Assembly: GCA_004762155.1 (NCBI GenBank)
Contig: SIHP01000001.1
Location: 558,001 to 622,000, forward strand
Origin: Flavobacteriaceae bacterium
Lineage (GTDB): Bacteria > Bacteroidota > Bacteroidia > Flavobacteriales > Flavobacteriaceae
Length of the DNA: 64,000 bases
Direction of reading: 5' to 3'
Notes under the pieces: generated by a model
What the model was told of the DNA's origin: nothing
Seen by the model: only the letters and a program-made list of their open reading frames with translations
Databases searched by the model: none
Position numbers and translations under genes: made by a program
Part shown: in pieces, positions 24,953 to 35,195 of the stretch
How the letters are laid out: each line of letters opens with the position of its first letter
Position numbering within the stretch: position 1 is the stretch's first letter

Positions 24953-25001
24953 CTAGGAGCATCAGGGGGTAGCCTTACTCTGACATACTAGGACCATCAG
25001 G
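24953..25001. repeat. Tandem copies of the intron target site
   Basis: Two copies of a 28-base sequence, TTACTCTGACATACTAGGA followed by (G/C)CATCAGGG, repeat with a 35-base period once the intron is removed. Copy one is split by the intron (23078-23090 plus 24953-24967); copy two is intact (24975-25001). They differ at one base. Confidence 0.85.
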
Positions 25002-25018
25002 GTGAAATTCAATCTATT

Positions 25019-25375
25019 CTACCTTTTTTCAAAATTCTCAATAAACTCTTCTAACTCTTTGCTTTCATATAAATTAATACATTTAGCAATAGTTAGATTT
25101 GCTTTTGTTTTACTATTATATCTATTTTCTGCTTTTACCAAATAATTTTTGACAAACTCAACAGCTTCTTCATAATATTCAATATCATAATTACCTATTT
25201 GAACATACATAGCAGCACTCCCATCAGATTTTAAAAGATTACTTTTTTCAGGTACTCCATTATAAATACATTGACATAATACAAATTTTTTTAAATTACT
25301 TTTCCTAGTATTTATCTTCTGTCCTCTACAACTAAAAGACACAACAAAAAAAAGGGTTAAATATAAATATCTCAT
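25019..25375 (-). CDS. Tai4-like immunity lipoprotein
   Basis: A 118-residue lipoprotein with signal MRYLYLTLFFVVSFSC and lipobox Cys16. It carries two paired cysteines (LCQC) and AKCINLYESKELEEF near the C-terminus. This resembles the Tai4 family, periplasmic inhibitors of the Tae4 cell-wall amidase, whose C-terminal KCiDxYxSxEL motif is the best match. The gene starts five bases after the stop of the Rhs-Tae4 gene, exactly where a cognate immunity gene would be. Assignment is by motif reading only. Confidence 0.75.
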   Translation of the reverse strand: MRYLYLTLFFVVSFSCRGQKINTRKSNLKKFVLCQCIYNGVPEKSNLLKSDGSAAMYVQIGNYDIEYYEEAVEFVKNYLVKAENRYNSKTKANLTIAKCINLYESKELEEFIENFEKR

Positions 25376-25380
25376 AATTA

Positions 25381-28300
25381 TTAATCAGTTATCCACAATT
25401 TTCCAACTCCATTAGACAAATAAAAACTTGGTGAATAATTACCTCCTAATCTATTACTTCCATCCCATAGGGTTGCGTGACCAGTAGCATCACTCCATGT
25501 TCCTCTTGTGTCATAAATAATAATTCCTGTATGACCTTCAAAGTGACTTAAATCTGAACTAATAACACTAGGTGGTCCATAAGTAGCTGTTAAATGTTTT
25601 TCTAAAGCCACAACTCTAAAAATATACCATGCCGTTTTCCCCTCACTAGAAGAGGTTTGCCCCTTAATATAAGGAATTTTTGCTCCCGACTCGTTTAAGG
25701 TATGACTTACTCTACACGCACAAGTATTAGAAAATATACCTTGATCAATATTTTGCTCTACTTTACCTCCCACTGCATTTCCAAATTCTTCATTATTTAT
25801 ACCTCCACTAGGATAATCTCCCCCATATTTTGGATAATTAATTTCTAAATCACCAAAAGGAGGTAAAGTACTTGGTCTATTAATTGCTGTTGCCCCATAT
25901 TTATTTAGAAACGGGGCATATTTGGCTATATCAGCTCCGATAGATTGTAAATTCAAAATATTATTCCAATCTCCAGAGTCAGTAACTTTTACTAATTGAT
26001 CTATACTATCATCAACATGTACACGACTAGTATTTCCACTACCATCAGTGTACTCATAATCAGTAAAAAACTTTCCCCCATCAGGGTCAGTACCATTAAT
26101 AGGATTATTACCCATACCCAAATAAGGAGAAGAATACTGCCTATAAGGATCCGTAGTCAACCACCTACCAATTCTCGCATCCCAAAGCCTTAATTGAAAA
26201 GCTTCTTTCCCAGTTTCAGGGTCAATTTCTTGTCCTTGGTAAGCATAACGATAGCCATTTGCTCCAAATTTACGGTTTGGCATTGGCATACCAAAAGGAT
26301 AATAATCCGTTGCACTCGTTAATGCCATTGCATTCCCTGTAGCATCTTTCGCAATTACTGCACGTACATTTCCTAAATGATCTGTTAACTGATAAACACT
26401 TGTTTCCGATTCTTTTTTGTAAATACCCAAACGACTTGCTCCGTAAATAGGTAATTCTACTAGAGTTTCATCTTCATAAATAGCTAATACACTACCAGCT
26501 ACATCACGAATATAATCTGTGGTTTTTTCTATGGTTTCTCCATCATCTGCATAGCTTACTTTACGTGTTCTAAAGTTCTTATCGTTATAATAAAACGCAA
26601 CTTTTCGTGTATTGTTGTAATATACTTTGGTTACTAAGCCAGAAGCATTGTATTCATAACCAACAGCTTCATCAGTATTCGTAACTAATTGTCCTATTTC
26701 GTTATAAACATAGTTCTCTATAGTTGTTTGGTCTTTTATATCATCTGCATTCGTTGGGTTGGTTACCGCATCTTCTATTCTTAATAATTGGTTTGGCTTA
26801 TCTTGCTTATAATGATAGGTAAGCTTATCCATTTCATTGGTTTCATTTTCGGTATTTTTATTTCTGTTTAGTTTTTTTATGTTACCGTTTGCATCATACT
26901 CTAAACCATATACCTTATAATCGTCTGCTAAATAAGCTCCTTCTGGGTTATTACTATCTATTCTTGCAGAAAACTCTAAAGTTCCACTAGCTGTTGCTTC
27001 AAAACCAGGTTGTAAAACAACCTCTTCTGTTGCTACCGCATTAAACGTTGCGGTAATTTCAGTATTTATAAATACTTGTGGAGCAGCAGTGCTTTGGGTA
27101 TTTCCATCGGCAGAAAATGTTGCTGTTGTTAACCAATTGTTATTGTTGTATTCATAAGTATAATGGAAAGGTTCTGGAGTTTCATCCGTTACCTTGGTAT
27201 TCCAACTCATACTTTTAATATTACCATTGTATTGGTCGGTTCCAATAGGGTTGGTAAAACGACCGTCTCTTTGGTAATCTCCTGTATAATAATCTAAGGT
27301 TAATCCAAATAAATCGTTCCCATTTGGGTTTAGATCTTCATCTTGCACTAAATCTGGATGGTTGATAGACTTTAATTGTCCTGCTAAATTGTATACGTAA
27401 TCTATGTCTTGCAAACCACCTGCTAATTCTGTACGTCTTAAAGCACCAGTTTCGTAATAGGCATAATCCGCATGAGTTATATAATTTGTTCCGTCTGTAG
27501 ACGTTTCTACTTTGGTTAATTCTTGTGTATCTTCATCATAGGTATAACGGTGGATAAACTTTTCGTTTGGTGTTCCTTTTTGATAGATTACTTGTAAGAC
27601 TTGACTTGTTATTGGATCGTATTCGTAATCAATTGTTTTAGTTCCTAAACCTTCTAAATTTTGAACAATCCATGTAACACGACCATACACGTCATAACTA
27701 TAGAAACTAGATGAAATCTCCTCTCCGTTTTCATCTAAATTATATGTTCTGGCTACATTTCCTGATAAAAATGAAGGTGAATGATATGTACTATTTGTAT
27801 TTGCAGTTAACCAAGCCGTTTCTTCTGCTGTTAAATAATCATACTTAGTAAAATGTTGTTCTCTACAATCTTCATTTGGTAAACCATCATTATCTATAGT
27901 AATGTCAGTTATTATATTACCTAGCAAATTATCAGCATTACTAAAAGTTATCGTTGTTGTTTCTTCAAAGACACCACTTTCAACAGGTCTTCCTAACTCA
28001 TCATAATTTGTATATGAAAATTCTTCTACAACTACTTGTTTACTATTTTGAGAAAAACGAATTTGCCCGTCTTCTCTATATTTAAAATTAGCGGTTCCTT
28101 CATCTGGACTTGTAGTTGTTATCAACTGCCCTAAAGTATTATAGTTAAATGTAGATTTTAATCCTTCTCTATGATCTACAGTTGCAGACAATGAAGTCAA
28201 ACAAGAGTCATTAAACCCTTTAGGTTGTAAACTTGCTGTTAATTGCCCTATTTTATTGTAATAATTTAAACTGAAATCGTAATAATTTACGCTATAACGT

Positions 28301-29907
28301 ACACCAACTGCTTCGTTTTCTAAAACAGGTTGAATAGCATTGCCATCAATATAAGTTAACTGATGTGCGCTTGTTAATTCAGTACTTCCTGTATATTCTA
28401 TTCTATAAAAACCTTTAGACAACGTTGTTGGTGTTGTATCAAAAGGGATTTCTGTTTTTAAATTGTATACTTTATAATTGGAACTTCCTCCTATAAAACT
28501 TAAGGTATTTTCACAACCTTCAGGAATATGAATATCTACAAATTTTTGTTCTCCTATTAAAGAAAGTACTTCATATTTTTTTTCTTCGGACGCTATTTCT
28601 GGTGTTCCAGAACGCGCTGCTCCTAATGTTTTCCCATCTCCATCTGTAAAAACAACCGCTTCATTCCCGTGAACATCTTGCACTATAGATTTTGTTGCTT
28701 TTAACCAATTGATATTATCAATTATATCTGTATCAACTGAACTCAATTCGTAAGTACTAGCTATTGCTGGATTTGAAGGAAAATAATCATGTCCGAAAAC
28801 ATAATACATTTCTTGTGCTGCTGGCACAGTAAAAGTGTAGCCTTGTTTCCATTCTCCATTAATCTTATTTCCTCCAATGGTTTGTTTTACCGTTCCTGGA
28901 TTCAATTCACTGTAAATGGTCTTAGAATAGGGCCTATCTGTAGTGTCTTGAAAATCTGGGCCACTATCAGAATAGTAAGCACCTAAAGTATTCGTTTCAA
29001 CGCTTACTGTAGATGGATCAGCTTCATTGTCTTCAAAATCTGCATTTGTAAATGCGTTATTAGCTTCATTTTTTATAAAACCATCTTTATAACCAAAGGA
29101 AGCATCATTTAATGTTTCTGTAATTGGAGCACTCATAGTAGCTAATGCTGGTCTTCCTTGTGTATCATACATGGTTTGACTCGCCCAAACTTTACCTGTT
29201 TTAGTATCGTAGGTTTGCGATTGAATTCCTTTACCTAAATCGTCAAAATATCCTTTACTAGCTCCTATTAGCTTCCCTGTAATATCATAAGATTCAGAAC
29301 GGATCCAGTTTATATTTTCATACGATTCTAAACAACCAGAATTCTCTTCACTATAATCATCAGGACATTTATCATCATTATTAGTAACTGCTCCTAAAAA
29401 AGGTATAGCAGAACTTAAAGTTACTGTAGCTTCTCCATAAAAATCTCCAAAACCATCTCCATCTCTATCTGGGTACCAAGTATAAGCAGTTCTAGCTACA
29501 TCTTGAATAACCCAAATTTGTATCACCCCCATATTTGATCCTAAATCTTCAAATTTTAGATTTATTCCATAATATCTATCATCTCCTGTTGAGTTTTGTA
29601 AACATGTAACTGAAATTTGTTCAGAAGATTCATTAATAGTTACACTTAGCCAATTTGGAAAATCACTTGTATTTATTTCAAAACCATTATCATCAACAAA
29701 ATAATACATCTCATCTTCACAACCTTGGCTATCTCCACTATCCAAAATATTATAAGCTATTGTTAATGTTTCTGAAGTCAAATGACCGTTGTAAAAATGT
29801 AAATCTCCATCTTCGTCTGATGTTACAGAACATTGTGCGTAACTATTAATTATTCCTAACGTTACTAGAAACAAAACAGTAATTAATAATTTATTTTTCT
29901 TTTTCAT
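25381..29907 (-). CDS. Rhs protein with a C-terminal Tae4-like amidase
   Basis: A 1,508-residue secreted Rhs protein. A Sec signal peptide (residues 1-24, ending SYAQ) is followed by an N-terminal domain, YD-type repeats (such as YNTLGQL, YDVYGRV and YNASGLV), a coathanger-like segment and the Rhs core (about 1203-1278, YPFGMPMPNR ... DPDGG). The last 160 residues (from about 1345) look like Tae4: SNTCACRVSHTLNESG with the catalytic Cys1396, and ATGHATLWDG with His1477. Tae4 enzymes cut the D-Glu-mDAP bond of peptidoglycan. This points to a cell-wall toxin, with the next gene as its antidote. Confidence 0.85.
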   Translation of the reverse strand: MKKKNKLLITVLFLVTLGIINSYAQCSVTSDEDGDLHFYNGHLTSETLTIAYNILDSGDSQGCEDEMYYFVDDNGFEINTSDFPNWLSVTINESSEQISVTCLQNSTGDDRYYGINLKFEDLGSNMGVIQIWVIQDVARTAYTWYPDRDGDGFGDFYGEATVTLSSAIPFLGAVTNNDDKCPDDYSEENSGCLESYENINWIRSESYDITGKLIGASKGYFDDLGKGIQSQTYDTKTGKVWASQTMYDTQGRPALATMSAPITETLNDASFGYKDGFIKNEANNAFTNADFEDNEADPSTVSVETNTLGAYYSDSGPDFQDTTDRPYSKTIYSELNPGTVKQTIGGNKINGEWKQGYTFTVPAAQEMYYVFGHDYFPSNPAIASTYELSSVDTDIIDNINWLKATKSIVQDVHGNEAVVFTDGDGKTLGAARSGTPEIASEEKKYEVLSLIGEQKFVDIHIPEGCENTLSFIGGSSNYKVYNLKTEIPFDTTPTTLSKGFYRIEYTGSTELTSAHQLTYIDGNAIQPVLENEAVGVRYSVNYYDFSLNYYNKIGQLTASLQPKGFNDSCLTSLSATVDHREGLKSTFNYNTLGQLITTTSPDEGTANFKYREDGQIRFSQNSKQVVVEEFSYTNYDELGRPVESGVFEETTTITFSNADNLLGNIITDITIDNDGLPNEDCREQHFTKYDYLTAEETAWLTANTNSTYHSPSFLSGNVARTYNLDENGEEISSSFYSYDVYGRVTWIVQNLEGLGTKTIDYEYDPITSQVLQVIYQKGTPNEKFIHRYTYDEDTQELTKVETSTDGTNYITHADYAYYETGALRRTELAGGLQDIDYVYNLAGQLKSINHPDLVQDEDLNPNGNDLFGLTLDYYTGDYQRDGRFTNPIGTDQYNGNIKSMSWNTKVTDETPEPFHYTYEYNNNNWLTTATFSADGNTQSTAAPQVFINTEITATFNAVATEEVVLQPGFEATASGTLEFSARIDSNNPEGAYLADDYKVYGLEYDANGNIKKLNRNKNTENETNEMDKLTYHYKQDKPNQLLRIEDAVTNPTNADDIKDQTTIENYVYNEIGQLVTNTDEAVGYEYNASGLVTKVYYNNTRKVAFYYNDKNFRTRKVSYADDGETIEKTTDYIRDVAGSVLAIYEDETLVELPIYGASRLGIYKKESETSVYQLTDHLGNVRAVIAKDATGNAMALTSATDYYPFGMPMPNRKFGANGYRYAYQGQEIDPETGKEAFQLRLWDARIGRWLTTDPYRQYSSPYLGMGNNPINGTDPDGGKFFTDYEYTDGSGNTSRVHVDDSIDQLVKVTDSGDWNNILNLQSIGADIAKYAPFLNKYGATAINRPSTLPPFGDLEINYPKYGGDYPSGGINNEEFGNAVGGKVEQNIDQGIFSNTCACRVSHTLNESGAKIPYIKGQTSSSEGKTAWYIFRVVALEKHLTATYGPPSVISSDLSHFEGHTGIIIYDTRGTWSDATGHATLWDGSNRLGGNYSPSFYLSNGVGKLWITD

Positions 29908-29909
29908 AA

Positions 29910-32900
29910 TTATTGGTTTTTGTAGTTGTAGGAATTAGTACTTACTTTTTTAAATCCTCCAATAATACCACCTGTAGTATTATCTATAACTTCTGACCAT
30001 GTTTCTTTTAATCTTCCTGCTGCATCATATATATAATGAGTTGATAATCCATTTGCTCCCATAATATAACTCACTTCATCCCATTCGTTATATACATAAC
30101 TACTCATACTTGAGCTTATAGGATGTAAACGGAAATCATCTAAACGAACTGTTCCAGATGTACTTGTTATCGCTACATTAGCTCCTGCTGTTCGTATGGA
30201 AATATAACCTGTTAGCAATACCCAGTCACCTGCATAAACTTTTTCTGAATCTTTAAATGCAACTTGAGCGTTGTTTAGTAGTATTTTTACAACACTTTCT
30301 TTTCCTTTTTCAACCCAAACCGATACTTTAAAGCGTTCTTTTAATGGTGTATTTCTTAAATCTCTTCCAGGAACTTGAACTTCAAACCCTTTTTCTCCTG
30401 AATTAATTTCTACTACAAAATTTCCTGTATGTGCTTCTGATGTTCCATCACTATTGGAAACATCTATATAGCCAGCAGACTTTATTCCTCCATCAAAATA
30501 GCTAGTATCTTCAGCATCTATATATTCTGCTCCAGAATAATACATATCATCATAAGCCGCATTTGATGTTGCAATAACTTTTGTATAATCATCGCCCATT
30601 TTTGTTGCCGCATAATTATCATTAATATCTTTTACCTCTAATGGACTAGAAAACTGATTGTAACGTGTTGTTTCACTTGTCTTTTTCCAATCTGATGTTT
30701 GTGTTGCATTTATTCCCCAATTAAAATTATCTGTAAAACCAGTATAAACACCTTCTTCGGAAACTCCATTCCAAACATAACTTTTATGTTTACGCCAAAC
30801 CTCATTGGTAGTTTCTGTTCTATTATCGTTAAATTGATACGTCCAATTGTTATTCCAAGTGGTAATACCAACACCTATTAATTCTTCTTCTCCATTTTCA
30901 TCTAATACATAACTATATTCTCCTGCTGATTGTGATAACATGTTTTTGTTATTCACATCATCTACTTTGGATCCCATAGCTGAATATTTTTTATAGGCTG
31001 GTACTATTTTAGTTTTAAATGCTATACCATCACTTGCATAGGTACTTGTTTCTAATACTTGACCTGTTAAGAAATCATGTTTATCAAAGGTTTTTGTTAC
31101 AGAAAAACCTCCTGTTGTTTCTGTTACACTTTCCAATACACTTGGATAATTTATCTTACTAGAATTAGCAACATGATATGAAGTAAGATCTAAAGCAGAA
31201 TTACCTACATCATATTTAAAAACTCTTGAGTTACGAAAGGTTTCTTGACTAACTCCTAATTCACCATGAGAATCTAATTCTGATTTATACTTATTTTCGA
31301 CTCTACTTATCATTTGATTCTCTTTATTATAGAGTTCTGTACTCAATAACCTTCCTAAATTACTTGTTTTATTCTCAACAGTAAAGTTATTGGCATGAGA
31401 AGCCAAGTTTTGAGCAATATAAGATATTCCAGAATTCCATTTCACCGTTACTATGTTACCTAACTTATAGAGTACATCCGAATTTGAATAATTTGTAAAA
31501 TAATCAGCTCTATTAAAAGTTTCAAAATTATATTTAGTTCCTTCTAAAAAGTTTAAATCTTTATCTTTTTTAAACACTTTGACATTACTATAATAAACTT
31601 TTGGTCCTGGAATTTCAGTTACGAAAGGGATACTTATACGTGATGCTTTTTCTTCCGCTAAAGGCTCATACGTTGTAATTCCAGAAATTAAACCCTCTAA
31701 ATCAGAATAGTCATAAAACACTTCTTCTGCAGTAAAATCTTCAGATATTGATTCTACTGATGAAACTCTTATTCCTCCACCTTCTCTTCCATTTGGATTT
31801 GCAAAAGTCGCATAGTTATTTGAAATCATTGATAAACTATTTCTTACTTGTATAAAGCCTTCTGATTTAGCGTATGACAAAACTGTGCTCTCAATATTTT
31901 CTTCAAATCTCATTTTTATTTCATCTCCATTAATTACCTCTACAACACCATACTCTTGCGATAGAATACTTCCGTCCGGACGCCTTATTACAATATAAGA
32001 TTTATCTCCTATCTTAAAATTGTCCTTTAAATTGTATTCTCCTAAATTAATATCTTCAGGAGCAAATGTAAATTTAACAAAGTTTTCACTCTCTAGTATT
32101 AAATCTAAAATTCGTAAACTCAAATCAAATTCTTGGTTAGACTCTATGTAAGGTTCAGAATAAAAATTAAAGTTTGGTCCACTTGTCTCCTCTTCTGTAA
32201 AAGCAGCTTCCGCAAAAAAGGAATCTGACTCATAATTAACTTTAATTTTACTTCCTGTTGGTGTTTGAATTTCATTTAAACTCCATTGCTGAGGAAAACC
32301 TTTATAGTAACCCCAATCATCAATCATATCTTTGTCATAAATATCATTATTTATATAACTAAATTTATAACTAGGATAAACTTGAGTTTCATTGTTACCT
32401 TGAACTATTAACTCTTTCAACCCTAATCTTCCTTTATTTGAATCTTCAGAATTAGCTGTCTGAGATGCTAACTCATAATCATATGAAAAACATAAAGATT
32501 TAATTGATTTTATATTACTATTTAATAAATCATTTTCATCATAGATATTATCACTAAAATGAGACTCAAAATTATTTAATATATTTTCATTTCTTAATGC
32601 TAAAAATGACCAACTTAAATAACCAGTATTTAATTGAATATTTCCATTTACTCTTGATGTTAATTCAGAACCATTAGATTTACCAATTTTAGTTAGCTCT
32701 GAATTTTCAATAAGAAGAATTTTTGATAGTTTAAGGGAATAATTCTTTGGCATATCTATATATTCTATATGCGCAGGCTGACCATAATCACTTGAGACTA
32801 CATCTCTATTCAATAACTCATCAACACTCAGTAATCTACCATCTATACCGCTATAATAAAAATCAGAGTCAAAAACCATTTTTTTAGATTGTTTTCCTAT

Positions 32901-35024
32901 AAAATTTTTAGCATAATAAGTTGCGTCAAATTCGCCAGAATAATATTCTTTTTCACCTCTAAAAACATCAGAACTAACACCATCACGTCTTAAGGATTTT
33001 ACAAAAATAGCTGAATGTGTTCTTGTTTTTATGGCATCTAAATAATAAACTTGTTTTCTTCCTATTCTATAAGAATTTGTTCCATTAAAATTTGCATACC
33101 CTTCTTTTGGTGTTCTCCAACCATATCCATCAGACCATTTCCCATAGTCAAACTCAACCCAATAACCATAATCAGAACTATCTACTTTACCATTATTGTT
33201 AAAATCAATATAGTCAGGGCCAGTAACAGCTGTTAATAACCAATGAGTTGCATAAGGTTTTGTTTTAATTTTTTCATAAAAAGCTTCATCTTCTTCATTA
33301 TCTTCATTAAAATTCCTAGAAAACTCCTCAAAATTATGAACTGGAAGCGAATAATGGTAAGTTTTTCCATCTATTGCTGTTATTTGAAAAGCACCTATCC
33401 CATCATCTAAATAAGTTTCCTTATTACTTCTATTTAATCTCGATGAATTCTCCCAAAAATCAATAAAATTGATTTTGTTGCCTTCTCTAATCTCTTCATT
33501 AGTATAAAAACTTATAACATTTCCAGTTCTTTTCTTCCCATCAAATCTTAAAAGTTCTCCATTTGGTCCATAATTTATATCATAAATATTTTCTGGAACT
33601 TTGGTATAATAACTTAATATTTCATCTGTACTAGTAGGTGTTGTAAGATTATCAGTAACTAATTCGCCTTTATTAATTCTTAAAAAAGAGCTCTTTTCAT
33701 TATCAAAATAAAAAAATGGTTTTATTTCCCCGATTGTTGAAGGCATTATGTAATCAGTATCATAATACCTGTAAACATCATCATAACTTGTTGGTGCCTT
33801 TATGTCCTTAGAAAAAGAATATACAGGTAACTCTTCAAATATATAAGGAGAAAAAGTACCTGACATACCTTGGGAATGAACAGCATAATTATCCTTAGCA
33901 AACATCATAAAATTGTTACTTCCCCATGGAGGACTTGCATCACCATTATAACTAGTCCTAAAATCATAATCTTTAATACTTGTTTCACCTGTGGTATAAA
34001 CATCTTCGGCTCCTGATTCATTTACTTCTAAATTATACAAGCTCATTTGATATACATCCATAGATGTATCTTCTTCTTGTAAATCGGCGTTAACATTCAA
34101 CCCTTCTGAAGGATAAAGTGTTCCTGTCGCGTTTGAAACTTCTTTCTTGTATAAAGAATATTCAATATGCCTATGCTGATATTTTGCCCAAAAAAAACCT
34201 ATATCAATTCCAAATGCATTGGTTCTATCAATGATAAAATAATCATTCTCATTAACACTCGAATCTTTCGAAGTCCCTTTTGAAATAGATGTACCTCTAT
34301 AACCTAGTCCTTCACTACTATTTAATGTAACTCCTTGAGATTTTAAAGTTAATCCATGTTGACTATTTAAATTGAAACTTCCTGTATTTCTTTTTGACAC
34401 TCCAACACTGTAAGCTAAATCTGAATCAACCCCAAAACTTAAATATTTTCCTACTCCAATACCTAACTTAGCATAAATACCTCCATGAGAAGAATAACTC
34501 ATCATACTCCCCATATAACCAAGAGATACAAAACCTCCAAAAGACTTTTCTGAATCCCATGAAGCTCCTAAACCTAAACTAATTCCATTAGGAAGTGTAC
34601 CTCCAATACTAAATGAATAATAATCACCTTCCCAGCCTTCATCATAAAAAAATTCTGTTATATCAGTATTTCCCCAATCATCAGGTTGACCATTAACACT
34701 CCTATTAATTGCCCCAGGATTCAAACTCCAACCTAACCCAACCCAAGATGCTTCTTGATCCATAGCAATACCTCCATGGTAACTCAAAGCTAAAGGATAT
34801 CCACCTTCAGGACTAGATACATTTAAAAGTGGTAATACATAAGTCATATCTCCTGTTAAAAGATTAACCATATCTGTAGCGTCAACAGGCTCAAAAGCTG
34901 CTGCTTCTGGCGCATTTGGCCCATTATTTTGTCCAAACAAACTATTATAAGGCACTAATGTGTTTAAAAAACTAAAAATGAAAAACAATGCTATTGTTCT
35001 TCGTGTGTGTAGGTTCTTGATCAT
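29910..35024 (-). CDS. Large YD-repeat/Rhs partner protein
   Basis: A 1,704-residue secreted protein. It starts with a signal peptide (about residues 1-31, ending LFGQ), then a SpvB/Rhs-like opening (NLLTGDMTYVLPLLNVSSPEGGYP, ALSYHGGIAMDQEASWVGLGW) and a long beta-rich body. It ends with YD-repeat sequence (YIYDAAGRLKETW). It has no toxin tip of its own and stops two bases before the Rhs-Tae4 gene. The two are likely halves of one shell, comparable to split Rhs/TccB-TccC-type systems, though this is an inference. Confidence 0.8.
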   Translation of the reverse strand: MIKNLHTRRTIALFFIFSFLNTLVPYNSLFGQNNGPNAPEAAAFEPVDATDMVNLLTGDMTYVLPLLNVSSPEGGYPLALSYHGGIAMDQEASWVGLGWSLNPGAINRSVNGQPDDWGNTDITEFFYDEGWEGDYYSFSIGGTLPNGISLGLGASWDSEKSFGGFVSLGYMGSMMSYSSHGGIYAKLGIGVGKYLSFGVDSDLAYSVGVSKRNTGSFNLNSQHGLTLKSQGVTLNSSEGLGYRGTSISKGTSKDSSVNENDYFIIDRTNAFGIDIGFFWAKYQHRHIEYSLYKKEVSNATGTLYPSEGLNVNADLQEEDTSMDVYQMSLYNLEVNESGAEDVYTTGETSIKDYDFRTSYNGDASPPWGSNNFMMFAKDNYAVHSQGMSGTFSPYIFEELPVYSFSKDIKAPTSYDDVYRYYDTDYIMPSTIGEIKPFFYFDNEKSSFLRINKGELVTDNLTTPTSTDEILSYYTKVPENIYDINYGPNGELLRFDGKKRTGNVISFYTNEEIREGNKINFIDFWENSSRLNRSNKETYLDDGIGAFQITAIDGKTYHYSLPVHNFEEFSRNFNEDNEEDEAFYEKIKTKPYATHWLLTAVTGPDYIDFNNNGKVDSSDYGYWVEFDYGKWSDGYGWRTPKEGYANFNGTNSYRIGRKQVYYLDAIKTRTHSAIFVKSLRRDGVSSDVFRGEKEYYSGEFDATYYAKNFIGKQSKKMVFDSDFYYSGIDGRLLSVDELLNRDVVSSDYGQPAHIEYIDMPKNYSLKLSKILLIENSELTKIGKSNGSELTSRVNGNIQLNTGYLSWSFLALRNENILNNFESHFSDNIYDENDLLNSNIKSIKSLCFSYDYELASQTANSEDSNKGRLGLKELIVQGNNETQVYPSYKFSYINNDIYDKDMIDDWGYYKGFPQQWSLNEIQTPTGSKIKVNYESDSFFAEAAFTEEETSGPNFNFYSEPYIESNQEFDLSLRILDLILESENFVKFTFAPEDINLGEYNLKDNFKIGDKSYIVIRRPDGSILSQEYGVVEVINGDEIKMRFEENIESTVLSYAKSEGFIQVRNSLSMISNNYATFANPNGREGGGIRVSSVESISEDFTAEEVFYDYSDLEGLISGITTYEPLAEEKASRISIPFVTEIPGPKVYYSNVKVFKKDKDLNFLEGTKYNFETFNRADYFTNYSNSDVLYKLGNIVTVKWNSGISYIAQNLASHANNFTVENKTSNLGRLLSTELYNKENQMISRVENKYKSELDSHGELGVSQETFRNSRVFKYDVGNSALDLTSYHVANSSKINYPSVLESVTETTGGFSVTKTFDKHDFLTGQVLETSTYASDGIAFKTKIVPAYKKYSAMGSKVDDVNNKNMLSQSAGEYSYVLDENGEEELIGVGITTWNNNWTYQFNDNRTETTNEVWRKHKSYVWNGVSEEGVYTGFTDNFNWGINATQTSDWKKTSETTRYNQFSSPLEVKDINDNYAATKMGDDYTKVIATSNAAYDDMYYSGAEYIDAEDTSYFDGGIKSAGYIDVSNSDGTSEAHTGNFVVEINSGEKGFEVQVPGRDLRNTPLKERFKVSVWVEKGKESVVKILLNNAQVAFKDSEKVYAGDWVLLTGYISIRTAGANVAITSTSGTVRLDDFRLHPISSSMSSYVYNEWDEVSYIMGANGLSTHYIYDAAGRLKETWSEVIDNTTGGIIGGFKKVSTNSYNYKNQ

Positions 35025-35050
35025 AATAATATATTCATTTTAATTTTGTT

Positions 35051-35190
35051 GTCATTGCGAATGAAATGAAACAATCTGGTTTCAATTAAAAGATTACTTC
35101 AGTTGTTTCCTCCTTCGTAATGACGTTTTATTTTTTTGTCGTAACCATACTGGAGATTACTTCACTTCACCAGGTTACGTTCGTAATGAC
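35051..35190. repeat. Palindromic dispersed-type repeat
   Basis: Three arms resembling the widespread GTCATTGCGAA...CAATCT palindrome: GTCATTGCGAATGAAATGAA (35051-35070), and the inverted arms ending TTCGTAATGAC at 35114-35124 and 35180-35190. Together they form imperfect hairpins between the lipoprotein and Rhs genes. Confidence 0.6.
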
Positions 35191-35195
35191 TCCTT

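Noticed and set aside
25996..26193. 65-codon plus-strand frame opposite the Rhs core
   Set aside because: Shadow of the Rhs gene; repetitive Ile/Arg/Thr content and no start context.
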